A model generated the notes under the pieces. That model was not told the origin of the DNA. It saw nothing but the letters and a program-made list of their open reading frames with translations, and did no database searches. DNA of 64,000 bases from Elmis aenea (taxonomy: Eukaryota; Arthropoda; Insecta; Coleoptera; Elmidae). Location: positions 10,209,222 through 10,273,221 of the forward strand of contig OX393583.1 in assembly GCA_947652605.1 (NCBI GenBank), in the 5' to 3' direction. This document shows positions 34,018 through 44,244 of the stretch, one piece after another. Made by a program: the position numbers and the translations under genes. Numbering within the stretch: the stretch's first letter is position 1; each line of letters opens with the position of its first letter.

Positions 34018-34199
34018 CATAGGCGTCCGCAGAAAATTATTCCAAGGGAGGCAAAGCTTGCAAACGAAATTGCGCCCAATTGATCCCATAAGGAATGCAT
34101 TAAAATATTTAACGAACTTTTAACCTCTTTTATTTGGCCATTAATAGAGTTCTAGGGAGGGGCAAGTGCCTCGTTTGCCCTTACCTGTGGACGCCCATG
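34018..34199. mobile_element. 182-bp hAT MITE with exact 8-bp duplication GTTTTAAA
   Basis: GTTTTAAA lies at 34010-34017 and 34200-34207. Ends CATAGGCGTCCGCAG and CTGTGGACGCCCATG are imperfect inverted repeats, followed inside by GGGAGGCAAAGCTTG and its counterpart GTGCCTCGTTTGCCC. Non-coding and well preserved. Confidence 0.9.
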
Positions 34200-34207
34200 G
34201 TTTTAAA

Positions 34208-35611
34208 TAATAACATGAAATATGCATTAAAACATAATTTACTAAATCCTTAAGAACAACCGGGGCCATCGTCATATTAACGGGTCGACTCATTAAATTT
34301 TTGAGTGGTGGGGATAAAGGCCGATGCTGAGCATAAGTTACTATAATACTAGTTATATGCCTCCTGGCTATAGAATATAACGTAAATTATTACGTTAATA
34401 TTTTATTAAATATTACTAATTTTTATTTTATTTTGCCTTTAATTTATAGAAACAAGTTTCATAAATATTTTAATGTATAATAATTAAACGATGGTGTGTA
34501 ACTACTTCCTTTGTAATTACTTTTACATTCAAGAACGTAACATTTAACAGGTATTTTGTTATGTAATTATTAAGCATTCTGAAACAGCAATGTAAATTTA
34601 GAAACATGAATGAAATTTGAAATTATGTTATCAACTTTTAAAGTTGTATCGATGTATTTTCTCTTATAAAGCAAATTATTGATTCGCTGTAATTATTATG
34701 ATTTAAAAAAAGCACCTCACCGTAATCGATTGTCGCTATTGAATAATGTTCGCAATGAAGAAAAGTATGATTTTAGATGTGAGAGTTCACTTACAACAAC
34801 TGTATGATTTGCAATTTATCTAAAGACTGTTTTTTAAATCGTATTACAAAAAACACCGAAGTAAAGAAGGCTATTACGAAGACCAAAGGGGCTGTCAAAC
34901 TAAAATCAAAATGTAGAAGTAAAAAGAGGTTTAAAAAAATATTTAAAAGTCTTAAAGTGGTTAAAGTTGTAAGCCAATATTGTATGAATAAGATTTACAG
35001 CATGTCGTTTTTTTTGTATCTATTTAAAAAAGATCTTTAAAGATTTACTGCGCTAGTTCAAAATGAAACAAAAGGTATTGTACAATATGTAGTGTCGAAC
35101 CCCATCATAAAAGTCTGACGACTGACCTAAATTTTGTTATAAAAGTAATGAAGCTACTTTTTAATTTTATTTTAAAGTAAATTATTTTAACAAATTAGAC
35201 AACAAATCATTTACAAAAAACACTAGATATAATAATATACAGGGTGTTTAACTTTTCCATGGGACACTATAGCTATCTCCGTAAATAATCAAAATACAAG
35301 GTTGGTTAAATGGGACAAAAGCTATTTAGGAGTGTATTTTAAACAAGATCTAGTTTTGTTTAAAAATTTCATGGCTTGCGTGATACAACGAAAAAACCGA
35401 AATCAATCAATATGTTTAAACTTAAATATCTCGGCTATTGTTGCGAATACATAAAAACACAAAAAAAAAATGTTTTGTACATTTTTTTTCCATAAGATTT
35501 TTATTGATAAATTACCGTGCGAGATATTTGACAAAACAACTTTTTTTTAAATGACAGTCGTAGTAGATGATGACAGATTTAAAGATCATTTTTTTCTCTT
35601 TACAATGGTAG
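34208..35611. other. AT-rich intergenic sequence; solo foldback end
   Basis: TATACAGGGTGTTTAACTTT at 35237 is a foldback-type end without a visible partner. A 78-codon Lys-rich plus frame (34804-35040) has no recognisable motif and is probably chance. Confidence 0.35.
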
Positions 35612-36538
35612 AGTAAAGGGTCCTATGGAATATGTACTTTTTTGTATTCGGCAATAGGTAATATTTACATTTATTCAACAAAATTTTGCAAAAACATTTG
35701 TAAGGAATTTGTAATGAATACGCAACACATTACTCGAATTCTGGTACGATATTACGGTAGATATTTCTTATATAGCTATTTTTTTTAAATGTTACTACTA
35801 TTCCATATTAAGCTCCCGGGGAACCTAATATGAATTACTAGGGGTTCTTAATATGGATTATAGAATTATGTAGGAAATATACATTAAAATAAAAACAACA
35901 ACTCGTAGATTAATCTTTTATTTCTTTCTGATTTGCATTATTACCTAAACCAAACCAAAACTCTTGTTATTTATGTAAATTAAATTATAATTCAATTGTC
36001 ATTCGAACTAAATGTTGATAATGTATTTATTTTTTACACGTAGGACAATAAAATTGTTTTTTGGGTATTTTGCACATTTTTCGTCTGCCCATTTTTGACA
36101 CTTTTGGCACTGAACCCATATTGCTGTGACCATAATCATCTTCATTATAAGGCACCTCTATGTATTCCATATTAGGTATCAATGTGACATTTAAAAAATC
36201 GGTATATGTAAAACATGAAATGGCCCAAAATTTTGGTCTATTTAATTGAAATGTAAAGGCTCATGCTAAATAAACATGCAATAAAATATTTTATATCATT
36301 TACCCTAGCATATAATATTTTGCACCGAAAGATTTAGCCTAAAAACTCAGTTGCACGTCAAAAATATGTTTGAATCTGTTATGTAATCTAGTGAATATTT
36401 TTTAACTATTTTACATTTGGGAATGTGTGATCAATGTACAAATAGGTACATATACTTTTCAACAGATATCGCTTATTCATTGTCATAAAACTGATGTATT
36501 CCATAATAGGTAACTGTTCCATATTAGGGCACTTTACT
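35612..36538 (-). mobile_element. DNA transposon remnant with AGTAAAG ends and TTCCATATTAGG repeats
   Basis: Left AGTAAAGGGTCCTATGGAAT and right, complemented, AGTAAAGTGCCCTAATATGG form an imperfect inverted pair. The motif TTCCATATTAGG or a near variant recurs at 35803, 36166, 36497 and 36515, and as AACCTAATATG/CTTAATATGG at 35824-35855. It carries a Cys-rich finger fragment (36027-36150), suggesting the 3' end of a pogo-like gene. Confidence 0.5.
36027..36150 (-). pseudogene. C-terminal Cys-rich (CHC-type) finger of a transposase
   Basis: One minus-strand frame reads WVQCQKCQKWADEKCAKYP; after a one-base shift the other frame closes with FYCPTCKK and a stop at 36027. Together they give C-x2-C-x-x-W-x3-C-x-x-x-P with a terminal F-x-C-x2-C. 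This is the PHD-like finger found at the C-terminus of many insect pogo/Tigger-type transposases (W(V/I)QCxxCxxWxHxxC...FxCxxC). Here a His usually seen before the third Cys pair is Asp. It is too short to place firmly. Confidence 0.45.
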
Positions 36539-37369
36539 TTATAATATTTTATATGTCTATTTTCAACAATAAGCGAAAAAACCTAAAAAAATGCTAAGTT
36601 TTAAGATAAAAATCAAGGTTGCCATAGCAAAAACAACTATAACTGACTTCATTTGATTTATTTCGACCCTTGCTTGTCTATTATAATAATTGTGTTAACT
36701 GGAAATAGATTTATTAGGTTGTCTTCTTTATGGGCAACGATTAAAATAAGTTTCAGTTGCAGCTTTAGAATAATTATTACTTTGAATAAAACATTCTAAC
36801 ATATCAGACTTTTCGTAATATTCGTAAGCCATTTCGTGTTTTTAAGGTACAAAAATAAAAACAGTCAACAATTAAACGTGATTGTTTCTGTCAAATTATT
36901 GTTAAATTCACCGTTTGTTTTACCAGTTATATTCTTAATGACATAAGCCTACTACTAGAAAAAAATAAAATATGAAAAATTTCTTAATTATTGCTATAAC
37001 ATAACGAAAATGAATAAATCGAACCCACATGGTATTTATTGGAATAGGGAAAAAAATCCTCTTTCTCATGATGCTACAGCCAACTATGGGTTCCGTTTAC
37101 AAGAATACATCGTTATGTCGAATTTCGATTGTTTTTTTGAAAAATTGTTTACGTTACTGCATTCTTATCAAAAAAGTGCCTGCAGAACGTCAAAATTATT
37201 TGTGTTTATTAAACAAGCGAGATATAGTCATGAAACGAAAAGTCGAATAATCGAGTTATCGGTAATAACTCTAAAACAAAAGACGATAACAAATTTTAGT
37301 TTTTACCATTAACTTTTTTCGAAAATAAAGATCAAGGATGCGGGGTCTGTTTTTCGATACCTGTTAAGA
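36539..37369. other. AT-rich sequence with a foldback interior module
   Basis: GAAAAAAATCCTCTTTCTCA and GCCAACTATGGGTTCCGTTT (37049-37100) repeat the module shared among foldbacks. The right terminus at 37923-37975 probably belongs to the same host foldback, split by the palindromic MITE. Its left end was not located. Confidence 0.4.
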
Positions 37370-37917
37370 CTGTTTTATACTATACTATTTTTTCGTTTAA
37401 GAAAATCGTATACGATTTTTAATACAAAAATTTCGTTCAAGAATTTAGCACGGAAAATATGAACCATTTACATTGTACTATTTTTTGGTACGAAAACTCC
37501 AATATATTTTGGTTACTTTTTAGTAACTTTTATCATATTTTGTTGGCACCTTGAGTAACCATGTCAAATGTTCAATTTGATCACAGAACAGAAAGCGAAT
37601 CATTTTCAAATTTAACGTATATTTAACGCTTGTTCCATTCTACATGTTTATTCCTACAAAATAAATTGTGAAGGATAACGGTAATAAGTAGTATTTAACA
37701 TCGTTTGATTGTTTCAGTTAACCTAACCCACAAATGACATGCGGTCAGATACAGTAACAGTAGAATACGCATGCGCGCATGCTAAAATTGGACGCATATA
37801 GGGCACGTAGTAATTTCGTACGAATTTTTCGTTCAAGATTTTTAATTTCTGATTGACACCGTACTAGAAAATCGTATACGATTTTCTTAAACGAAAAAAT
37901 AGTGTAGTATAAAACAG
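37370..37917. mobile_element. Palindromic MITE copy 2, uninterrupted (empty site)
   Basis: 548 bp, with the same inverted ends as 7840-9294 (CTGTTTTATACTATACTATT to AGTGTAGTATAAAACAG). At 37684-37700 the sequence GGTAATAAGTAGTATTTAAC is continuous, whereas in copy 1 the TA at 8159-8160 is followed by the mariner. Copy 2 also keeps about 25 bases (CAAATGACATGCGGTCAGAT) missing from copy 1. Confidence 0.92.
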
Positions 37918-37922
37918 ACTTT

Positions 37923-37975
37923 ACAGTTACCCAGATTCCCCATGAAAACATCGAAATCTGCCCACCCTGTACATA
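37923..37975. repeat. Right end of a GGTATCTCGG-type foldback
   Basis: CAGTTACCCAGATTCCCCAT and CATCGAAATCTGCCCACCCTGTA match the right terminus of the 5429-6778 family. The palindromic MITE directly to the left appears to have inserted into this foldback. Confidence 0.65.
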
Positions 37976-39063
37976 AGTTTCGATAACAATAATGACAAAA
38001 TACCTGAAAACTTAAAACACAATGATCATTGTCTATTTTCGAGTGTGCAAGTGGACACCCTGTATAATTTACTGTAAGATTTCAATATTTGAAATTTAAT
38101 AGATACTTTTTTTTAAATTCAACTAGATATTTGAAAATATTTGATCCGCAAACTATTTTTTTCAAACAAGCAAATTATAGGTACGACTAAAAAGTTTTGC
38201 GTTTATAGTGCAAGTTGTTTAATGGTCACTAGCTTCTATTATTTTCCCATAGGTACATTAGAAGCAAACGTAAAATAAAGTTATTTTTATTTAAAAACTC
38301 GTTTTATAAACAACTTAAAAATCAACTTATACTTTTGCGATCATGGGAACCACGCACCAAATCAGCTAACCTACATACTGTAAAGAAACAGAAACGAACC
38401 ATAAACGCAAAACTAGAAAATCCGCTTCAATTACAAGCGCAACAATAAGTTTCAGAAAATCCAGTTTTAGAAGTAACTTTCAAGCTTCGTTTTTAAAGGG
38501 TTGAGACCAAAAATAACAAGTTCTGTAACAACCAATTTGTACGGGTCGCAACTATTTCTCACGGTACAAATGCCGATATTTAAATTAAAATTTCATAGTG
38601 ACCAGTGTCCAGTTCTGCCGGACAAGTGTGACCCCCGACCCACCCTAGCTATCGCCTGGCGACCGGTCTGTCTACAGTTGTTGCTCGTCTGTAATTCTCG
38701 ATCACGAACTTGGCAGCTAACAGATGTAATTATAAATAGTTTTTGCTTCGACAAAGCGAACAATGGCGTTTTTAAATAAACAATAAGGCATTATTGCGCG
38801 TCTTACTGTATTATAACCGAAGAGAACTTTAAGAAAGTTGTGGTTATTCTCTTTATTTGGCGTTAATTGCGGGTTGGAGTTGTCGTTTCTTTCAATATTT
38901 GATGTCGGCAATTAGTTTAAGAACTGTGGCTGTCTTTTTACCTTAATAGATTTAGTGAGAAAGTTGCGGTTGGTGAATTTCCGTTTGAAAAATTAATAAT
39001 ACCTGTCATTTACTGTCCCATACTTGTAATTACATTAAATGCCACCAATATTTTTTTGCATTT
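37976..39063. other. Intergenic sequence, no gene seen
   Basis: A GC-richer patch (38600-38720, GACCCCCGACCCACCCTAGC, TCGCCTGGCGACCGG) is unassigned. GTGGACACCCTGTATA at 38051 is a solo foldback end. No coding motif. Confidence 0.35.
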
Positions 39064-39674
39064 ATTTAGACCAGAGGTTCCCAATCTTTTTAAGACATTG
39101 TACCGGTTTGTAGTAGACAATATGGTGGCGTACCAGTAAGTAAATATTTTTGGAAAAACGAGCCCAAAAAAAATTTCCTGAATTCTCAAGTGATGATTTT
39201 TTTTGTCGCTTGTCTCTCTCAAATATTTTGTCGAGCAAAAAAGGACTAATCTTACAATAAAACTTTCCTAAATTCCCACACTGAGAAAAATGAATCTTTC
39301 TAATAAATAAATATTTGCTTTCAAATTAGAAAATTTGACAACAGCTTATATTTATTTATGACAACGTTTTTTGTTTAGCGTAACTTTATGAATCACTTTG
39401 ACCCAATAATTGGGTGTGATTGATCTGTATTTAATTCTCACAATAAATCTATATTTGCCTCACATAGGCTAATATTATTACGAAACATATCAACTTATGT
39501 GAATTTACAAATAAATGATTGTCTTGCATTTATTAATATATATTTGACACAAATAAATAGAAACTTGGGACAGTGAGTAAATTGTTTGGTAGAGGACACG
39601 TGCCCTCTGATATACGACGAGCATCATTCATCGTTTCGTGTTCGATGCGTTATTTAGTTATCGTGTGCATTGTA

Positions 39675-40794
39675 ATGGATGATTTCGTGAAAAGTACACT
39701 AGCGGAATGGGGTTTATCCGCTTTGCAACCCATATTTGAAGGTAAGTAAATGTTTCATGTATCCATACGCTTTTTTCTATTATATTGTCATATTAAATAT
39801 ATTAGGTATTACGTGCTGTGTATCATTGCCGCGGTTTTCAACGCCATTTTTGTTTCACCTTTCAATGCGGTATAAATTGTTTTGCATTTCTTCAGGAAGT
39901 TTTTTTATATTATCATATAAGGTGTACGATAGTGTTTTTGTGTAAAACTAATTTTGTTTTTATATGTTGGTGGATGCAATACAATTTGACGTTGGAATTG
40001 TGGTTAATTAGGGGATTCCCACCAATTTGATTTGTGTACAGTTAGGGTCAAAAGTAACAGTGTTACAACCAACCCCAATCAATGTTTTCGCTTGCAAATT
40101 ACCGAATTTGTTATGCAAAATATAATCAGTTGCAATAAGTACCGAAACAAATTGTTAGTGCAATTTTCTAATTATAAATTATTAGTTAATTTAGAACAAC
40201 AAATAGACCAAGAAAACTTTTCTCTGCTAACTGAGAGTGATTTAAAAGAATTAATACCCTTGTTGGGTGTACGAAGTGGTCAATTTGTATACCAATTAAT
40301 GTTTAATGATTTTTTTTGTCATGTAGATTCTAAAAACATCCTAAGGTTATCCCTATTAGGAAGCAGTGTACCACCCAGTTCATCAAAACTAAAAAAATGG
40401 AAACCGTCTATCACAGAGAGTGTAGAAGGTATACTGGTTTCAGTGAAGGTGAGTTCGTTAGATTGTTATTGGAACCAAAATATATTAAATTTATGTTCTA
40501 ATTGTAGGTTGCTAGTGAAGTAGACGCAGTTGTTGAGGAAAAGCGAAAAAAATGAAAAAATATGGTCTAACAGTCCATAATAATGAAGCGTCAACTGTGA
40601 CCCAAGTTAAAGCTGTGTACTTAAGTATTGATTCAATATTATATAAAGTGCCATCGTTATTAAAAGGACTAGAAGTGTGTTTTAAAACATTTATTACATT
40701 TAATGTTGCATATCCTTTGGAATGTGAACATTTATGGACTTTAATACAGTGGTATATTTATGATATACAAACATCATTTGACTGCAAATAACCA
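39675..40794 (+). CDS. Multi-exon SAM-domain protein of a multicopy insect family, with one frameshift
   Basis: Proposed exons: 39675-39741, 40195-40278, 40327-40448, then 40508 onward. Exon 1 starts at the first ATG (MDDFVKSTLAEWGLSALQPI) and ends FE before a GTAAGT donor. Exon 2, after TTTAG, continues QQIDQENFSLLTESDLKELI then PLLGVRS. Joined, this is a complete SAM-like helix bundle (about 52 residues), a protein-interaction or oligomerising fold. The 48-bp intron 40279-40326 is optional because it is open and in frame. The donor AAG|GTGAGT at 40449 and acceptor TTGTAG at 40507 are good. Near 40535 a one-base shift separates exon 4 from the C-terminal block ILYKVPSLLKGLEVCFKTF and YPLECEHLWTLIQWYIYDI (stop 40792-40794). 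I recall similar SAM plus C-terminal helical proteins as uncharacterised multicopy genes in insects, but from memory only. Function unknown. Confidence 0.6.
39966..40140. repeat. Fragment of the GGGAGACTGGGG MITE inside intron 1
   Basis: GTTGGTGGATGCAATACAAT, TGACGTTGGAATTGTGGT, GTCAAAAGTAACAGTGTTAC and CAACCCCAATCAATGTTTTC are the reverse complement of 44388-44530. Intron 1 of the SAM gene therefore contains part of the MITE at 44245-44818, and the open frame starting at 40032 draws its first codons from it. Confidence 0.75.
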
Positions 40795-41849
40795 TACGTT
40801 TTTGACTTTATTAAAAATTTAAAAAAAAAAATGGGGAAAGGTTTATTTCAAATTTTAATGTTATGACAAGTTTATAGTTAGTCTTTATATAAGTATACTT
40901 TTTAATATGATTGTCACTTATTGTGTAAGTGAATACAGAAATAATGTACTTCATTTTAAATTCAAGATTTATTTTGTTCTCTGTGATCAAGCAGTTTATT
41001 TTAAACCGACCTTTAAAACTAGAAAAAAAGTTTTATTGTTGCTATTTAAAGAAAAACTTATTGCTTTTATGAAAAACGTAGGTAAACAAATAGGATTTAT
41101 AAAGGGCAGTTAAAATTTACCAAACTGGTTATACAATAGTCTCTTTTTTATGTTATAAATGAAGAAATGTTTATTGTGTGTGATAACATTATGGTACTGT
41201 TTTTTATGTTATATTTCAGAGATGTATTGTTACCGACCTTAAATATATGTATTTATATTTTGTCAATGTATTTCTTTTTGTGCACCGTATAAAAATATTT
41301 CCTTAATTTTATTTCCAATATTTATTACACACAAGAGGTGTGATTTATTTGTAGTAAATACAAATATAGTTTTTACAATATCGTGCTTTTTTAAGTCTAC
41401 CCGCTGTATATATTGCTATAACTTAACCATTGATTTGTTGCAAATATAGTATTATTGTTCTGATTAAGGGTATATGTTAAGATTGTTCTAATACCAATGT
41501 AAATTTGGTACAAGTTGATGATTTTATTGACACAAACTTATGCTCTTTTGTTTAGTAATGTTATATAATTGGCACAATTTATTATTTATTTGATACAATT
41601 ATATTCTTCAAACTGATCATTTTATTACGTCAGTTGTCATGTACATTTGGCTATATAGAATTCTAGCATATATTTGGAACAAATGAATTTCACATTGTCT
41701 TAAATAAACCTTTTTCTCAGTGCAACTAATGACTTTTTTTAGGTAAATATTTTGGAAACAGAATGCAATGCTTTATGTACAGTTGTAATAAAAACAATTT
41801 AATTCGTAAATACTTTTATTACACTAAATATAAATGCATTTGTATCATA
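40795..41849. other. 3' part of the SAM-gene element, non-coding
   Basis: This is AT-rich sequence with the TTGRYACAA-like repeats near its right end. A 68-codon frame (40907-41113) has no recognisable motif. The last 127 bases (41723-41849) belong to the outer hAT. Confidence 0.4.
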
Positions 41850-42360
41850 TACAGGGTGTTTCTTAAATATTGCGAAAAAATTCAGGTGGTGATTCCTTAT
41901 CGAACATTAAGGGGGTTCTTCATTTAATTTTTTTTCCTTAGTAGACGTCTCCTTTCTGAGTTACACCCCCCTTTATTTTATTTCTCAAATTTGGATAAAT
42001 GTAGAAGAATGATATTTGGTTAAATGTAGAAGAATGATGTTTGGTATTTGTTTTATACTTAGTAAAAGGTTTCCCATAGTAATATTTTCGATCAACTGCC
42101 ACCTTCACCGGGGGCTGAAAAGTGCGACCCCTGTTGGTTTTTTTGTCAGAACTTTTTGGTAGGTTAAAAATTTTAGGTAGGTTTTACATTTGTTCAAATT
42201 TGAGAAATAAAATAAAAACCCAATTTTACGCTCCCTTTTAGGGGGTGTAACTCAAAAAGGAGACGTCTAAGGAAAAAAATGTATATAAAAGACACCCCTT
42301 AATTTTGGAATAAGGAATCACCAGCTGAAATTTTTCGTAATATTTAAGAAACACCCTGTA
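41850..42360. mobile_element. Foldback MITE nested in the outer hAT
   Basis: Left TACAGGGTGTTTCTTAAATA and GCGAAAAAATTCAGGTGGTG; right ATTTTTCGTAATATTTAAGA and AACACCCTGTA. Inner arms pair as TAGACGTCTCCTTTCTGAGT with CTCAAAAAGGAGACGTCTAA. The same family as 46553-47495. Confidence 0.88.
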
Positions 42361-42933
42361 TAGATATAATAATAATTCTAATTATTGTAGTTAATGTGAG
42401 GGTTGCGCCTGTTTACTTTTTATCAGTGTAGAAATATCTAGTTCAATTTTGGTCAGTTTAAGGCGAACATCAGACTCAATATTAAGCAATGATTGGTTAT
42501 TTTATTTTCCTTCTGAAATTAGCGGGCATCAATCATTTTCGATCACCCAACATAAACCGATAATTATTTTAAATGTACGTATGTGTCTACAAATCTGTCA
42601 CTATCTTCTACTTCTTTTACACACATGTGATATCACATAACAAAGATGCTATAAAAAAATATTAAAAAATAATTATTTCATTTGCTTATCGCGTACCGGT
42701 AGCTTGACATTCGCGTACCGGAACCGGTACGCGTACCACAGGTTGGGAACGCCTGATTTAGACGATTTATTATTAAGAAGCAACTGTAACTTAATTATCA
42801 AGAATAATAAGCTTCTAAGTCTAAGTTTAAAAATATATACTTCGTTTAATTGGTTTTCAGGGTGAACAAATTAATTTAAATCTTCATACGGTCCTTGTTA
42901 AACATCCTCGCGGACAGCGGCTGCATATGCAGT

Positions 42934-44050
42934 CAGGGCCGGCCCCGCGCTCAAAAAATAAAAAATTTAATGCAATGCTTATTAATAGCATAGAAACAAA
43001 AAGCAATCCTCTATCATATCACTTAAAAAAGTTATTGTTCAGTAGTGAAATACTAAATTTAATAAATAAACTATACCACAGTAATATAATACATTATTTA
43101 TCAAATATTATCATCAAATCAATTAGCAAAAGCTTTCGTGAAATAATTCCAGTTGAAACGTTTACGGAAACGCTAAAAGCGAAGCAGAATCTTTGGCTAC
43201 TCAAATGAAAGATTACAAATTCTTGGTATCTTTAGTTTTCTGGCATGATTTGCTTTTCCTAGTAAACTTAGTAAGCAAAGAATTATAAAGAGACCTCAGA
43301 TCTGTCTTCGGGAATACTCACTTTTGAAAAATTGTGCAAACGGCTAGAGTGTACCGAGAAAAGGGTTTTAAAGATGTATTAATCGGTGGAAATGATCTTG
43401 CAAAAGATTTAGATGTTGTTCCACAATTCCAGTGGAAACGTTTACGGAAACGCAAAAGGCAATTTGCGTACGAGTCCTCAGACGACCCTGTTGTTGATGC
43501 AAAGGAAGCATACAAAATAAACGCTTTTAATCAAGTATAAGATAAAACACTGCAGTCTCTTCAACCTCGATTTAAACAATTAAAAGAGACCATAGATTTA
43601 TTTAGTTTTTTTAATGGACATTTCACAATCAATCCAATGAGACTACATTAAAATGTGCCTGCTGATTTACAAATTGCTTTAAAATACGGCGAATCGGTGG
43701 ACTTAAATGGATTCATGTTGGCGGGTGAAATAGAAGCTTTAAAAGTAACTATTCTACAAAGTTTTTGCAATCCTTTAAATATACTTAAATATTTGGTTTG
43801 TAATGATCGTCTAACCTCGTTTCAATATTTATTTATTGCACTAAGGATCTTCCTTACTATACCGGTAATAGTCTCTGAGGGCGATAGAAGTATTTCAAAA
43901 TTCAAAATTAATTAAAACGTATTTACGATCCACTATTTCTGAAAAACGTTTAAATTCGCTCGCAGTTCTGTCAATTGAAAGTGAAGTCATGAGGAGATGG
44001 ACTTCTAGAACCTATTAAAAAAGTTTGCGAGAGAAAAATCTAGAAAGATT
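42934..44050 (+). mobile_element. hAT element remnant with CAGGGCCGGCC end
   Basis: CAGGGCCGGCCCCGCGCTC at 42934-42952 is a typical hAT terminus and points into the transposase remnant at 43334-44040. The preceding bases TATGCAGT would be the target duplicate but are not repeated downstream, so the right end is lost. Two copies of an ATTCCAG(T/T)(T/G)GAAACGTTTACGG block (about 43147 and 43428) lie inside. Confidence 0.55.
43334..44040 (+). pseudogene. ZMYM1-like hAT transposase, C-terminal half, several stops
   Basis: Segments in order: DLDVVPQFQWKRLRKRKRQF and AYESSDD (43400-43490), then AYKINAFNQV, a stop, DKTLQSLQPRFKQLKETIDL (43545-43610), a stop, ADLQIALKYGESVDLNGFML, NPLNILKYLVCND, FQYLFIALRIFLTIPVIVSE, GDRSISKFK. 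After another stop at 43913, continue TYLRSTISEKRLNSLAVLSI and ES (43918-43980). That order (RxxRxKRQFxYE ... F.......FxNxxxxL ... ALRIxLTxPVTVAxGERSFSKLKLIKTYLRSTMxxERLNxLAxLSIE) is the hAT dimerisation region of ZMYM1-type transposases. GERSFSKLK has become GDRSISKFK. At least three stops make it dead. The 42927-43208 frame upstream is not clearly part of it. Confidence 0.82.
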
Positions 44051-44244
44051 AATTTTAATTTAGTTTCTATTTCGTCCATGAAAATATGTTGTTTTGCTTT
44101 CCTTCGTCCACAGTCAATTTTTCAAATATTATGTTTTGTTATGTTTTTTGCATTATTTTAGCTTATGTTTGTTCAAAATTTAAAAATAATAATATTAAAG
44201 TGCCTTGAAAAGAGAAATAAAAGTCTTTCAAACCGTATCTATAG

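Larger units (their letters stand above)
39279..41722 (+). mobile_element. Candidate DNA transposon carrying a SAM-domain gene
   Basis: CACTGAGAAAAA at 39279-39290 and its exact complement TTTTTCTCAGTG at 41711-41722 bound 2444 bp. A 2-bp CA flank on both sides could be a target duplication, but two bases prove little. Subterminal TTGRYACAA-like motifs recur: 39544, 41504, 41527, 41569, 41590 and 41674. The only gene inside is the SAM-domain gene at 39675-40794; there is no transposase. I infer a mobile cargo element; the family is not one I can name. Confidence 0.55.
39072..42755. mobile_element. Outer hAT MITE hosting two nested insertions, exact 8-bp duplication
   Basis: ATTTAGAC lies at 39064-39071 and 42756-42763. 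Ends are CAGAGGTTCCCAATCTTTTT and, complemented, CAGGCGTTCCCAACCTGTGG. Subterminal GTACCGG-type motifs cluster at both ends (TTGTACCGGTTTG; GCGTACCGGTAGC; GCGTACCGGAACCGGTACGC). The inner 2444-bp element (39279-41722) and a 511-bp foldback (41850-42360) account for most of its 3684 bp; the original hAT was about 730 bp and non-coding. Confidence 0.93.

Noticed and set aside
42927..43208. 93-codon plus frame upstream of the ZMYM-like remnant
   Set aside because: It might be an earlier part of the transposase, but no motif supports it; not reported as a gene.
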